A stretch of 64,000 nt of DNA from Microbacterium luteolum (lineage in GTDB: Bacteria > Actinomycetota > Actinomycetes > Actinomycetales > Microbacteriaceae): contig NZ_BAAAUN010000001.1 of NCBI RefSeq assembly GCF_039533965.1, positions 2,578,950 to 2,642,949 on the forward strand, given 5' to 3'. Numbering within the stretch: position 1 is the first letter of the stretch; every line of letters starts with the position of its first letter. Shown here one piece after another: positions 9,016 to 16,375 of the stretch. Below the pieces are notes generated by a model. That model saw nothing but the letters and a program-made list of their open reading frames with translations. It did no database searches and had not been told where the DNA came from. Both the position numbers and the translations under genes were made by a program.

Positions 9016-10917
9016 TCAGGCCACGTGGGGCGGAGAGTCCTCTCCCAACTCTCGTCGATATCGCCGCGCTGCGATTCTCGCCGAGATGCGGGAGAGTCCC
9101 GACAGGATGCAGGCGACCCCTGCGATCAGAAACACGCCGGCGGCGAACTCCCAGAACTGGCCCAGAACGAGTCCTCCCGTCACGATGATCTCGCCGTCGC
9201 TGACCGATTGGGGATTGCCCAGAACGAGGTAGCCCCCGGCGAGAAGGACCACTCCCGGAATCAGGCGTCGGAGAGGGTGGGGAGGAACAGGTGCGTCCGC
9301 GCTCATGGCCTGGTTGTGCATCCGCCCCCGGACGAGGAGGAACAGGACCCACCACGCGAAGGGGATGCCGATCAGCAGCGACATCACGACCGCCGTCACC
9401 GACGGGAAGATCCAGAAGAGGGAGATGAGGAGGATGCCCCAGAAGAGCGCCAGGAACATCGGGCCACTGGTGGAGGAGGTGCCGTCCTTTTTCGCCAGCT
9501 TCCGGTAACGCTCGAGATAGGTGGCCTCGGGATCGCTGACCCCTGTGATCGCCTGGAGGGTGGCGGTGGCATCGTCTCGGTGATTGTCGAATCGCGCGTC
9601 GAGCTGGACCGATGCCTGCTCCGCCGCCACGATCACCGCCAATGCCTGCAGTTGCGCATCGGCCTTGAAGCCCACCACGGAGATGCCCAGCGGCGCACTG
9701 AGACGGATGACCGGATCGGATTCCGCGTTGCCGACCCACCGGGCCACGCCGATGGACGCGGAGGTTGCGGCGAGGAGCGATGGCAATCCGGCGTCGACCG
9801 ACTCCGCTCCGAAACGGATGGTCACGAGCACGATCGTGAGTCCGAGGGAAACGACGATGATCACAGTGACAAGGAGGAGGACTGTTCCGGAACGTTGATA
9901 GGCCGAAGGCAGATCGAGCGGGTCTCCGGCCAACACCCCTTGCCCCCACGTGGCCACGAGGATCCAGGCCCCGACGACGATCGCCGCCAGGATCAGCCAA
10001 CGCAGGCCGGCCCAGGTCAGGAGGGATCCTGCCATGCCCATGCGGCGCGCGCTCCCCTGATCGAATCGTGTCCGGATCGGCGAGGATGGGAGCACCTCGT
10101 CGTCCTTTCCCGGGGGCGGAGTCGGGGCAGCAGGCGGCCACGCCCATCCAGGAGGCGCGTCGGCTGCGCTGGGCGACAGCCGCTCCCCGCGCTCGCGCCC
10201 GTACTCGGTGCTCTCGATGACGAAACCGAGGGTGTTCGGTTCATCGAGCTCTGGGAGGCCGAAGAAGGAGCGTAGCGAGGGGTCTCGGTAGATGAACGCG
10301 GGATAGTTGGCCCAGGTGCCACCATCGACCAGCCGGTGGATCTGGTTCGTCCTTCCTGGGCGGCGGACCAGGACCCGCCGACCCGGCATGGCGACGGGGA
10401 TGGCGGATGACGCGATCACCGCTTCGGCGATGCTGAAGTCGGGCGTCAGACGCCAGTTGAAGATGATGGGCTCGTTCCGCGCCAGGTCCATGGCGACGAC
10501 ATTGAGCTCGATGCCCGGCCCCAGGTCGTTCAACTGCCTGAAGGTGATCGATCCGACCGGTGCCGACGTGAGACGCTCGCGGAGCCTCCCTTCGATCCAA
10601 TCCCGCAGCGCGGCCGTCGTGAAGAGGCTCCGCTCCCGTCCCCCCAGCCACGCGAAGACGTTCAGCTTGACGGTCGGCAGCGCCTCGGGGGCGAGTCGGA
10701 GGATCTCGTCCGGCCCGAACCCGGCAGCGATCAGGGTCGCGGTGATCGCGCCCGCCGACGCTCCAGCGACGGAGGAGAACCAGATTCCGCGCGCTCGCAC
10801 CTCGTGAAGAGCACCGGCGTACACGATGCCCTTCGCTCCCCCGCCTTTGAAGACCCCGTTGAAGAGCCTTGTCACTGATGGATACTCCACAGGCGCCCCA
10901 GCACCATTGACGGTCAT
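9016..10917 (-). CDS. Patatin-like phospholipase fused to a multi-helix membrane domain
   Basis: 633 residues. The N-terminal patatin domain has the oxyanion loop GGGAKG at 25-30, the nucleophile GASAG at 52-56 (Ser54) and the catalytic Asp198 in VDGGTWANYP, so the Ser-Asp dyad is intact. From about residue 300 there are six or seven hydrophobic segments, including LRWLILAAIVVGAWILVAT and a run around GILLISLFWIFPSVTAVVM, with a soluble stretch between helices 2 and 3. Patatins hydrolyse phospholipids; a membrane-anchored version would act on its own bilayer. Patatin effectors occur in CBASS and related anti-phage systems, but no cyclase gene is present here. Neighbours are an alpha/beta hydrolase on the same strand and divergent HNH and HEPN genes. 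Confidence 0.85.
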   Translation of the reverse strand: MTVNGAGAPVEYPSVTRLFNGVFKGGGAKGIVYAGALHEVRARGIWFSSVAGASAGAITATLIAAGFGPDEILRLAPEALPTVKLNVFAWLGGRERSLFTTAALRDWIEGRLRERLTSAPVGSITFRQLNDLGPGIELNVVAMDLARNEPIIFNWRLTPDFSIAEAVIASSAIPVAMPGRRVLVRRPGRTNQIHRLVDGGTWANYPAFIYRDPSLRSFFGLPELDEPNTLGFVIESTEYGRERGERLSPSAADAPPGWAWPPAAPTPPPGKDDEVLPSSPIRTRFDQGSARRMGMAGSLLTWAGLRWLILAAIVVGAWILVATWGQGVLAGDPLDLPSAYQRSGTVLLLVTVIIVVSLGLTIVLVTIRFGAESVDAGLPSLLAATSASIGVARWVGNAESDPVIRLSAPLGISVVGFKADAQLQALAVIVAAEQASVQLDARFDNHRDDATATLQAITGVSDPEATYLERYRKLAKKDGTSSTSGPMFLALFWGILLISLFWIFPSVTAVVMSLLIGIPFAWWVLFLLVRGRMHNQAMSADAPVPPHPLRRLIPGVVLLAGGYLVLGNPQSVSDGEIIVTGGLVLGQFWEFAAGVFLIAGVACILSGLSRISARIAARRYRRELGEDSPPHVA

Positions 10918-11111
10918 GGCTAATGGTCGACCCGCCGGACCCGCACGTCAAGCAACCTCGCACCGGGGAACGACAGAAGGCCGAGCCCCCGGGGCACCGC
11001 TTCGGCTCGCGGCTTCGGGATCAGACACATCTGACGCCGACGACAGGTGAGGGACGCCGCGCCGCCAGAGGACTGCCTCAGAATCCCCGGAGAGCTCAGC
11101 ACTCGACGACC

Positions 11112-11117
11112 TATCGT
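11112..11117 (+). promoter_or_regulatory. -10 element of leaderless HNH-gene promoter
   Basis: TATCGT, then six bases, then the ATG at 11124. No ribosome binding site precedes the start, so the mRNA is probably leaderless. Confidence 0.5.
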
Positions 11118-11123
11118 GGTGAC

Positions 11124-11972
11124 ATGAGCGACAACGTGGAGGCCCCGAAGCGCCTCAATCCGAAGAAGAACACGCTGCGCGAGCTGTATCTTCTCTCCGG
11201 AAACCAGTGCGCATACGGCGGGTGCGCGGAGCCGATCCTGACCGCAGAGGGAACTCTCCACGGCGACGTCGCCCATATCCGCGGAGCGCTTCCCCAGTCG
11301 GCCCGCTTCGACCCCACGATGACGAACGAACGGCGACGGGCAGCTGACAACCTCCTGTTGCTCTGCAAGCTCCACCACGCTGACATCGACAACCGCGACC
11401 TTGCGGAGAAGTACCCCGTCGAGTTCGTCGAAGCGATGAAAGCGACCCACGAAGCCAAGTTCCAGAAGGCCATCACCGCGCTCATCGGCGACTCAACTCT
11501 CGAGACCACGCCCACCTACCCATCGACCCTGGGAGCCTTCGGGTATGGCCCCGAAGATGAGGAATTTGCCGACCTGCACCCCATGGTGTGTGCGTTCGCT
11601 GACCGTCTCGCAGCGATACCTCCGAGCACCAGGCAGATTCTCGCGCTTGCCATCATCCACGGCGAGGTGCGGGGCTATTCCGGACCGGACAAGGACGTCG
11701 TCATCGATCCCGCGCGGCTCCGCGAGGTCGCGGACATCCCGCCAGAGGACGTGAACGAGTTCATCCACCTTCTCGAGGGCTACGGGGTCATCACCTCCGA
11801 CTCAACGGACGGCTACGGCCGGACCCTGCTCACGTTGGCGGGGTCCACGCCCACGGGCTATGGATGGGACCTCTACGTGGAGCTGAAGGACATTGCGGCT
11901 GGCCACCGTTCCGTCATCGAACGGGCGGTGAACGATCTGGACTTCACGGTTTTCGACATTCCGTCGAGTTGA
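11124..11972 (+). CDS. HNH endonuclease-like protein with a C-terminal domain of unknown function
   Basis: 282 residues starting MSDNVEAPKRLNPKK. The N-terminal zinc-type HNH domain shows C29 and C34 in NQCAYGGCAEP, the His of DVAHIRGALP at 51, N76 in ADNLLLLC, then C81 and the H84-H85 pair in CKLHHADID. This is the short HNH version whose closest relatives often sit in defence or mobile loci. The remaining ~180 residues have no family I recognise; around 195-235 they resemble a winged helix (DPARLREVADIPPEDVNEF). The longer reading from 10923 has no family support. The gene is divergent from the patatin gene and precedes the HEPN gene by 157 bp. Confidence 0.78.
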   Translation: MSDNVEAPKRLNPKKNTLRELYLLSGNQCAYGGCAEPILTAEGTLHGDVAHIRGALPQSARFDPTMTNERRRAADNLLLLCKLHHADIDNRDLAEKYPVEFVEAMKATHEAKFQKAITALIGDSTLETTPTYPSTLGAFGYGPEDEEFADLHPMVCAFADRLAAIPPSTRQILALAIIHGEVRGYSGPDKDVVIDPARLREVADIPPEDVNEFIHLLEGYGVITSDSTDGYGRTLLTLAGSTPTGYGWDLYVELKDIAAGHRSVIERAVNDLDFTVFDIPSS

Positions 11973-11974
11973 TC

Positions 11975-12005
11975 CGTGTGGCAGGTTCGGGGCGACGTGC
12001 CACGG
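11975..12005 (+). terminator. Hairpin after the HNH gene
   Basis: CCGTGTGGCA pairs with TGCCACGG across a 14-base loop directly after the HNH stop codon, with one bulged base. No U tract follows, so it may be a weak terminator or an mRNA-stabilising hairpin. Confidence 0.35.
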
Positions 12006-12117
12006 ACAGCCGCGCGGTCCGGCTGTTGAGTCTACCGAACGCCGTCCGGTGATCACCTATGCGTGCTGCGGCGATACACGTCATGTACGAGGCACCCGCG
12101 CGAGCAGGTCACGCCAG

Positions 12118-12123
12118 TACGAT
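12118..12123 (+). promoter_or_regulatory. -10 element of leaderless HEPN-gene promoter
   Basis: TACGAT, six bases, then the ATG at 12130. The gene therefore appears to have its own promoter rather than being strictly cotranscribed with the HNH gene. Confidence 0.5.
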
Positions 12124-12129
12124 CCCCTC

Positions 12130-13071
12130 ATGTACTCCCTCCGCGTGCCCGTCACCCTCGGAGGGGCCCGACCCGACACCGACGGCGACACGCTGATGCT
12201 CGTCGAGTCAGATGAAGAGCGCGTCTGGATCCAAGCGTCCGGCCCACTGAAGGACGCGACCCGAGCTACGTTTCGAGGCTCTGGCTACGCCACGGACACT
12301 GCCGCAGAAGCACGGGGCACGGAGTTGTGCTCCACGCTCCGCCTCGCCGCGCTCCGCGCGGGCCTGTCCGTCGACTTCATGGAACGACAATCCTTCAGCG
12401 CTCTGAGCGAGCATGCGTTGGCGGCCGTGAACGACACCGTCCCCCAGAACGTCCGCGTCATCAACGAGCATGCCGGTGTCCGGGTCCACCTGTCTGAAGA
12501 AGAACTAGTCACCTTCACAATGAGCGCCGAAGCGCACGTGCTCAGCCCGCCGACGAACATCATGAACTGCTTCGCCGATGCACTCCACGAAGCCGTCCCG
12601 TCGGATCGTGCGCATCTGGCATTCGATCTGTTCAGTCAGGCAAGCCGTGCACAGGGAGCAGATACGCTCCTGCTCACACTGGTGTCAGCCATTGAAGCGC
12701 TGGTGGTACCCGCCAAGGTCTCGAAGAGTGAGCAAGAGTTCGTCGCGCTCCTCGCTCAGCAGGTGGAGAAGTCGGACGTCGTTCAAGATTCTGACCGACG
12801 AGCAGCGCTTGCGAACCGGGTCCGGGGACTACAGAACGAAACGATCCGAGCGGGCGCTAAGCGGTTGGTCCGTCGACTGGAACCTCGCGAGTACGGAGGA
12901 ATGAAGGCGACCAATTTCTTCGACCGCGTGTACGAGTTGCGGAGCCGGCTTTCGCATGGCGATGCTCCATCGTGGCGCGACGTCGGGGACGTGGGCAGCG
13001 AGCTCGGGCGATTCACCCGCGACCTCATCGACCTCGAGTTCACGTCGCCCGACTCAGCCGACAGCATCTGA
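12130..13071 (+). CDS. ApeA-like HEPN domain protein
   Basis: 313 residues starting MYSLRVPVTLGGARPD. The C-terminal third matches the ApeA-type HEPN pattern: an acidic helix LLTLVSAIEALVV (about 182-193), a coiled middle segment (198-245), and the catalytic-type RX4H motif R271-H276 inside YELRSRLSHG. Many HEPN proteins are RNases used as toxins or anti-phage effectors, and ApeA itself is an abortive-infection protein, but whether this one cleaves RNA is not known. The start at 12130 is preferred over 12049 because a -10 element lies six bases before it. It is followed by a hairpin and then tRNA-Leu with an att-like duplication. Confidence 0.76.
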   Translation: MYSLRVPVTLGGARPDTDGDTLMLVESDEERVWIQASGPLKDATRATFRGSGYATDTAAEARGTELCSTLRLAALRAGLSVDFMERQSFSALSEHALAAVNDTVPQNVRVINEHAGVRVHLSEEELVTFTMSAEAHVLSPPTNIMNCFADALHEAVPSDRAHLAFDLFSQASRAQGADTLLLTLVSAIEALVVPAKVSKSEQEFVALLAQQVEKSDVVQDSDRRAALANRVRGLQNETIRAGAKRLVRRLEPREYGGMKATNFFDRVYELRSRLSHGDAPSWRDVGDVGSELGRFTRDLIDLEFTSPDSADSI

Positions 13072-13195
13072 GAATCGAGATCTACTGCCCCATCTCGCCA
13101 GAGACCGCCCCAGCGGGCAAGGGCTGGCACCAAGAGGACCTTGTAGTGCGTCCTCACCGGCCACGTAGGACTGACCTTGCGAGCCGGATATACGA

Positions 13196-13229
13196 AAGCG
13201 CCGATCAGAAGTTGCTCTGACCGGCGCTT
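13196..13229 (+). terminator. Intrinsic terminator-like hairpin after the HEPN gene
   Basis: AAGCGCCGATCAGA pairs with TCTGACCGGCGCTT (13 of 14 bases) over a six-base loop and is followed by an AT-rich tail. It lies 125 bp beyond the HEPN stop; bases 13072-13195 hold no gene that I can support. Confidence 0.6.
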
Positions 13230-13271
13230 CAATTTACGAACAGATTTCCCTGAATAAACGAACAGGGCCAA

Positions 13272-13300
13272 CTGTGCGCGAGGGGGACTCGAGTCCCTCC
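13272..13300 (-). repeat. Partial duplicate of the tRNA-Leu 3' end (att-like)
   Basis: CTGTGCGCGAGGGGG plus ACTCGA at 13272-13292 repeats the tRNA-Leu 3' end at 13464-13485 with a single missing G. The copy covers the acceptor 3' strand and T-arm side, the part usually duplicated when an integrase recombines into a tRNA gene. It continues as the palindrome GGGACTCGAGTCCC, restoring a T-arm-like hairpin. No integrase is visible. Confidence 0.5.
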
Positions 13301-13421
13301 GGCGCACTCCACCCGCCGCCACGTTCCCGGCATCGTCGAACGCAGGAGCATCGGGCGACGCGCGGAGCCTCCGCGCTGGTGGGCCCCGGTTATCGAGGGG
13401 CCTCTCGCGTGCCCGGATACG

Positions 13422-13458
13422 AAAAGAGAGCCGGACCCAATGGGTCCGGCTCTCTTTT
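13422..13458 (-). terminator. Strong terminator downstream of tRNA-Leu
   Basis: A perfect 17-bp stem, AAAAGAGAGCCGGACCC with its complement and a three-base AAT loop, whose ends give T runs on both strands. It is eight bases beyond the tRNA 3' end and reads as an intrinsic terminator in either direction. Confidence 0.85.
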
Positions 13459-13466
13459 TCGTCCTG

Positions 13467-13549
13467 TGCGCGAGGGGGGACTCGAACCCCCACATCCTTG
13501 CGAATACTGGCACCTGAAGCCAGCGCGTCTACCATTCCGCCACTCGCGC
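13467..13549 (-). tRNA. tRNA-Leu (anticodon CAG)
   Basis: On the minus strand the molecule starts GCGCGAGTGGCGGAATGG and ends GGGGGTTCGAGTCCCCC then CTCGCGC plus discriminator A. The seven-base acceptor stem GCGCGAG/CTCGCGC pairs perfectly. The anticodon stem CTGGC/GCCAG encloses TTCAGGT, giving anticodon CAG. The 83-nt length and long variable arm fit a class II tRNA-Leu, and the discriminator A is the leucine identity base. CCA is not encoded. Position next to fhaA is conserved in actinobacteria. Confidence 0.96.
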
Positions 13550-13656
13550 GAGTGGTCTCGTTCCGAAGAACTCAACTTCCCGAGGATATCACGCGATTTC
13601 GGCCTCCTCACACACCCGGAAAGCGTCATCGGCGGCGTTCCCCCAGGTCACCTGGC

Positions 13657-13662
13657 TACGAT
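13657..13662 (+). promoter_or_regulatory. -10 element for the fhaA operon
   Basis: TACGAT 33 bases before the fhaA GTG leaves a leader of about 25 bases that contains AGAGGAG, so this promoter is leadered. No clear -35 hexamer. Confidence 0.4.
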
Positions 13663-13694
13663 GTCCCTACCGGTCGGCATGCCAGAGGAGCCCA

Positions 13695-14411
13695 GTGGGA
13701 CTACTTGACAGCTTTGAGAAGGGTCTCGAACGCGCAGTCAACAGCGCGTTCGCGAAGACCTTCCGCAGCGGCATCCAGCCCGTGGAGATCGCTTCGGCGG
13801 TTCGTCGTGAAGCAGACACGAAAGCCGCGGTCGTCAGCCGCGACCGCATCATCGCGCCCAACAGCTTCGTGGTGCGTCTGAGCACCGACGACGCCGAGCG
13901 GATGCGCGGGCTCGGGAACGCCCTGACCGAAGAGCTCCACGCACTCCTGACCAAGCACGCCAAGTCCCAGGGCTACAGCTTCTCGGGCCCGCTCTCGATC
14001 AGCCTCGAGGCCGACGAGAAGGTCGCCACCGGAACGGTCCGGGTCGACTCCGGCACGGTCGAGGGCCGCGTCAGCTGGCAGGCGGTCGTCGACGTCGACG
14101 GTCGTCGACACTCGATCTCGCGCGCCCGCACCGTGATCGGACGCGGGTCGGATGCCGACATCACGATCGCGGATGCCGGTTCGAGCCGCAAGCACGTCGA
14201 GATCCTGTGGGACGGCGAGCGCGCCATGATGCGCGACCTGGGCTCCACGAACGGCACCAAGGTCAACGGCCAGAAGCTCCGCGAAGCCGCGCTCCCCTCC
14301 GACACCACGATCACCATCGGCCGCACCGACCTCGTGTTCAAGATCGTCCCCGTGTCGATGCCGTCGCGCCCGACCGACGACGCCACCCGCGCGTTCGGAG
14401 GCTTCGGATGA
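13695..14411 (+). CDS. fhaA: FhaA, FHA-domain regulator of peptidoglycan synthesis
   Basis: 238 residues from a GTG start preceded by AGAGGAG. The N-terminal DUF3662 domain (about 1-120, MGLLDSFEKGLERAVNSAFA) is specific to FhaA. The C-terminal FHA domain (about 140-225) has the phosphothreonine-binding residues in GRGSDADI, SSRKH and GSTNGTKVNG. In mycobacteria FhaA binds phosphorylated MviN/MurJ and links PknB activity to cell-wall synthesis. Here it is first in the conserved order fhaA-fhaB-pstP-ftsW-pbpA-pknA-pknB. It is shorter than the mycobacterial protein, lacking the long disordered linker. Confidence 0.96.
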   Translation: MGLLDSFEKGLERAVNSAFAKTFRSGIQPVEIASAVRREADTKAAVVSRDRIIAPNSFVVRLSTDDAERMRGLGNALTEELHALLTKHAKSQGYSFSGPLSISLEADEKVATGTVRVDSGTVEGRVSWQAVVDVDGRRHSISRARTVIGRGSDADITIADAGSSRKHVEILWDGERAMMRDLGSTNGTKVNGQKLREAALPSDTTITIGRTDLVFKIVPVSMPSRPTDDATRAFGGFG

Positions 14412-14512
14412 CCCTTCGACAAGCTCAGGGACCCACCCGCGCTCAGGCACCCACCCGAACTCAGGCACCCACCCGGGCTCAGGACCCCACCCGGGCTCAG
14501 GACCCCACGGCG
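14412..14512 (+). repeat. Dispersed CCCTTCGACAAGCTCAGGGACCCA repeat with five 18-bp tandem units
   Basis: The fhaA-fhaB gap starts with one copy of the window's dispersed palindromic repeat (14412-14435). Its right half has expanded into five 18-bp units like GCTCAGGCACCCACCCGC at 14423-14440, 14441-14458, 14459-14476, 14477-14494 and 14495-14512. Units diverge slightly (GGCACC versus GGACCC), so the array is not brand new. It sits inside an operon, between two cotranscribed genes. Confidence 0.85.
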
Positions 14513-14523
14513 GTGAGCCCGCG

Positions 14524-15048
14524 ATGAGTGAACTGATCCTCCTCCTGCTGCGCGTCGGGTTCCTCATTGTCATGTGGTTCTTCGTGTTCGGCGTCGTGTA
14601 CTCGTTGCGCGCCGACCTGTTCGGCGTGAAGGTGCGCAAGCTCCCCGCCGAGGCGACCGCCGGCGCGGCATCCGCTCCGGCCGCCCCTGCGAAGCCCGCG
14701 GCCGCGTCTCGTCCGGCATCCGCGAAGGCCTCGACGGGCCCCGCCACGATCGCGACGGCGAAGCGCCTCGTGATCACCTCCGGACCGAAGACGGGCCTCG
14801 AGCTCCCCCTCGGCGCCGACTCGATGACGATCGGCCGTTCGAGCGAGTCGGCGCTCGTGATCCGCGACGACTACACCTCGAGCCATCACGCCCGCCTCAT
14901 GCTCCGCGGCGACGCCTGGGCGATCCAGGACCTCGACTCCACGAACGGGACCTTCGTCGCCGGACAGCGCGTGACCGGCGGACCCGTCAACCTCTCGCTC
15001 GGCACCCCGATCAAGGTGGGCGCCACGACCTTCGAGCTGCGAGCCTGA
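14524..15048 (+). CDS. fhaB: FhaB (FipA), membrane-anchored FHA protein
   Basis: 174 residues. One N-terminal membrane helix (about 5-27, LILLLLRVGFLIVMWFFVFG), an Ala/Pro-rich linker (about 45-75), and an FHA domain (about 80-173) with GRSSESALVI, SSHHARL and DSTNGTFV, the conserved phosphopeptide-binding positions. In relatives FhaB/FipA is phosphorylated by the operon's kinases and recruits FtsZ and FtsQ to support division under stress. It lies seven bases before pstP. Confidence 0.95.
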   Translation: MSELILLLLRVGFLIVMWFFVFGVVYSLRADLFGVKVRKLPAEATAGAASAPAAPAKPAAASRPASAKASTGPATIATAKRLVITSGPKTGLELPLGADSMTIGRSSESALVIRDDYTSSHHARLMLRGDAWAIQDLDSTNGTFVAGQRVTGGPVNLSLGTPIKVGATTFELRA

Positions 15049-15055
15049 CCCCGGC

Positions 15056-16375
15056 ATGGTCTTCGAAGGCTCGAGCGTCGCGATCTCCCACACCGGGAAG
15101 GTCCGCTCCAACAACCAGGACTCCGGGTATTCCGGAGCGAACCTGTTCGTCGTCGCCGACGGCATGGGCGGCCACGCCGGCGGCGACGTCGCCTCGAGCA
15201 TCGCGATCCACCGCCTCGAGCCCCTCGACCAGCCCTACGCCTCCACGGAAGACGCGCAGGCTTCCCTCCAGGCGGCGGCGACCACCGCAGCGGGCGACCT
15301 CATCCGCGCCGCGAAGGACCGACCGGAGCTCGCCGGCCTCGGCACCACGCTCAGCGCGATCATCATGGTCGACGAGTACGCGGTCATCGGCCACATCGGC
15401 GACTCGCGCATCTACCTGTACCGCGACGACGCGCTGACCCAGATCACCGCCGACCACACCTTCGTGCAGCGCCTCGTCGACTCGGGCCGCATCACCCCCG
15501 AAGAGGCGCGCTACCACCCGCGCCGCTCGGTGCTCATGCGCGTGCTCAGCGACATGGACTCGGACCCCGAGCTCGACATGTTCGTCATGCACACGCAGCC
15601 CGGCGACCGCTGGCTGCTCTGCTCCGACGGCCTCTCCGGCGTGGTCGACGAGCCGCACATCCTCAAGGCGATGCAGCTCGGCCTCGCCCCCGGCCGCACG
15701 GCAGACAACCTGCTCAAGCAGGCCCTCGACGGCGGCGCCCCCGACAACGTCACGATCGTGCTCGTCGACGTCGGCGGACAGCATCCGATCCACACCGGAA
15801 CGGCGACCGTCGTCGGATCGGCGTCGAACCCGTCCGGCGTGTACGTGCCGCCCGTGCGCCCGACCCGCGGCAACTGGCTGCACCCGGTGCGTCAGGCCGC
15901 CAACGAGCCCAGCCACTTCGAGCCGGCCCCCGAGTACCTCGAGGAGCTCATCGAGGAGGATCGTCGTCGCGCCAAGCGCCGGCGGCTCGGCTGGATCGCC
16001 GGGGTGCTCGTGGTCCTCGTCATGCTCGGCGTCGCCGCGTTCGCGGCCTACAGCTGGACGCAGACGCGCTACTTCATCGGCGCCGACGACGACAGCGTCG
16101 TGATCTTCCAGGGCGTGCAGCAGAACATCGGCCCGATCACGCTGTCGACCCCTCTCGAAGACACCGACATCCTCCTGGCGAACCTGCCGCCGTATCAGCG
16201 CGCGTCCGTCGAGCGCACGATCACGGCCCGTTCCCTCGCCGATGCGATGGCGATCGTCGACCGTCTGCGCGCCGGCGCCGACGCGAACGCGATCGAGCAG
16301 ACCCCCCTCCCGACCCCGCTGCCCACGCCCGTCCCGACGCCGGAAGAGACCCCGGCCGGCGGAGGTGAGGGATGA
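15056..16375 (+). CDS. pstP: PstP, PP2C-family Ser/Thr phosphatase
   Basis: 439 residues. Catalytic PP2C domain about 5-240: VVADGMGGHAGGDVAS carries the metal-binding Asp and Gly pair, GDSRIYLYRDD the second metal motif, LCSDGLSGVVD the third and PDNVTIVLVDV the last. A membrane helix at about 315-337 (IAGVLVVLVMLGVAAFAAYSW) is followed by an extracellular tail with Pro/Thr repeats. PstP reverses phosphorylation by PknA and PknB. Its stop overlaps the ftsW start (ATGA), so the pair is translationally coupled. Confidence 0.97.
   Translation: MVFEGSSVAISHTGKVRSNNQDSGYSGANLFVVADGMGGHAGGDVASSIAIHRLEPLDQPYASTEDAQASLQAAATTAAGDLIRAAKDRPELAGLGTTLSAIIMVDEYAVIGHIGDSRIYLYRDDALTQITADHTFVQRLVDSGRITPEEARYHPRRSVLMRVLSDMDSDPELDMFVMHTQPGDRWLLCSDGLSGVVDEPHILKAMQLGLAPGRTADNLLKQALDGGAPDNVTIVLVDVGGQHPIHTGTATVVGSASNPSGVYVPPVRPTRGNWLHPVRQAANEPSHFEPAPEYLEELIEEDRRRAKRRRLGWIAGVLVVLVMLGVAAFAAYSWTQTRYFIGADDDSVVIFQGVQQNIGPITLSTPLEDTDILLANLPPYQRASVERTITARSLADAMAIVDRLRAGADANAIEQTPLPTPLPTPVPTPEETPAGGGEG

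Noticed and set aside
10923..11123. N-terminal extension of the HNH protein
   Set aside because: Residues before MSDNVEA have no family match and the -10 element lies just before 11124.
13301..13421. Possible gene between the tRNA-end duplicate and the tRNA-Leu terminator
   Set aside because: Open frames are Arg/Pro-rich and shadow each other; no start signal or domain.
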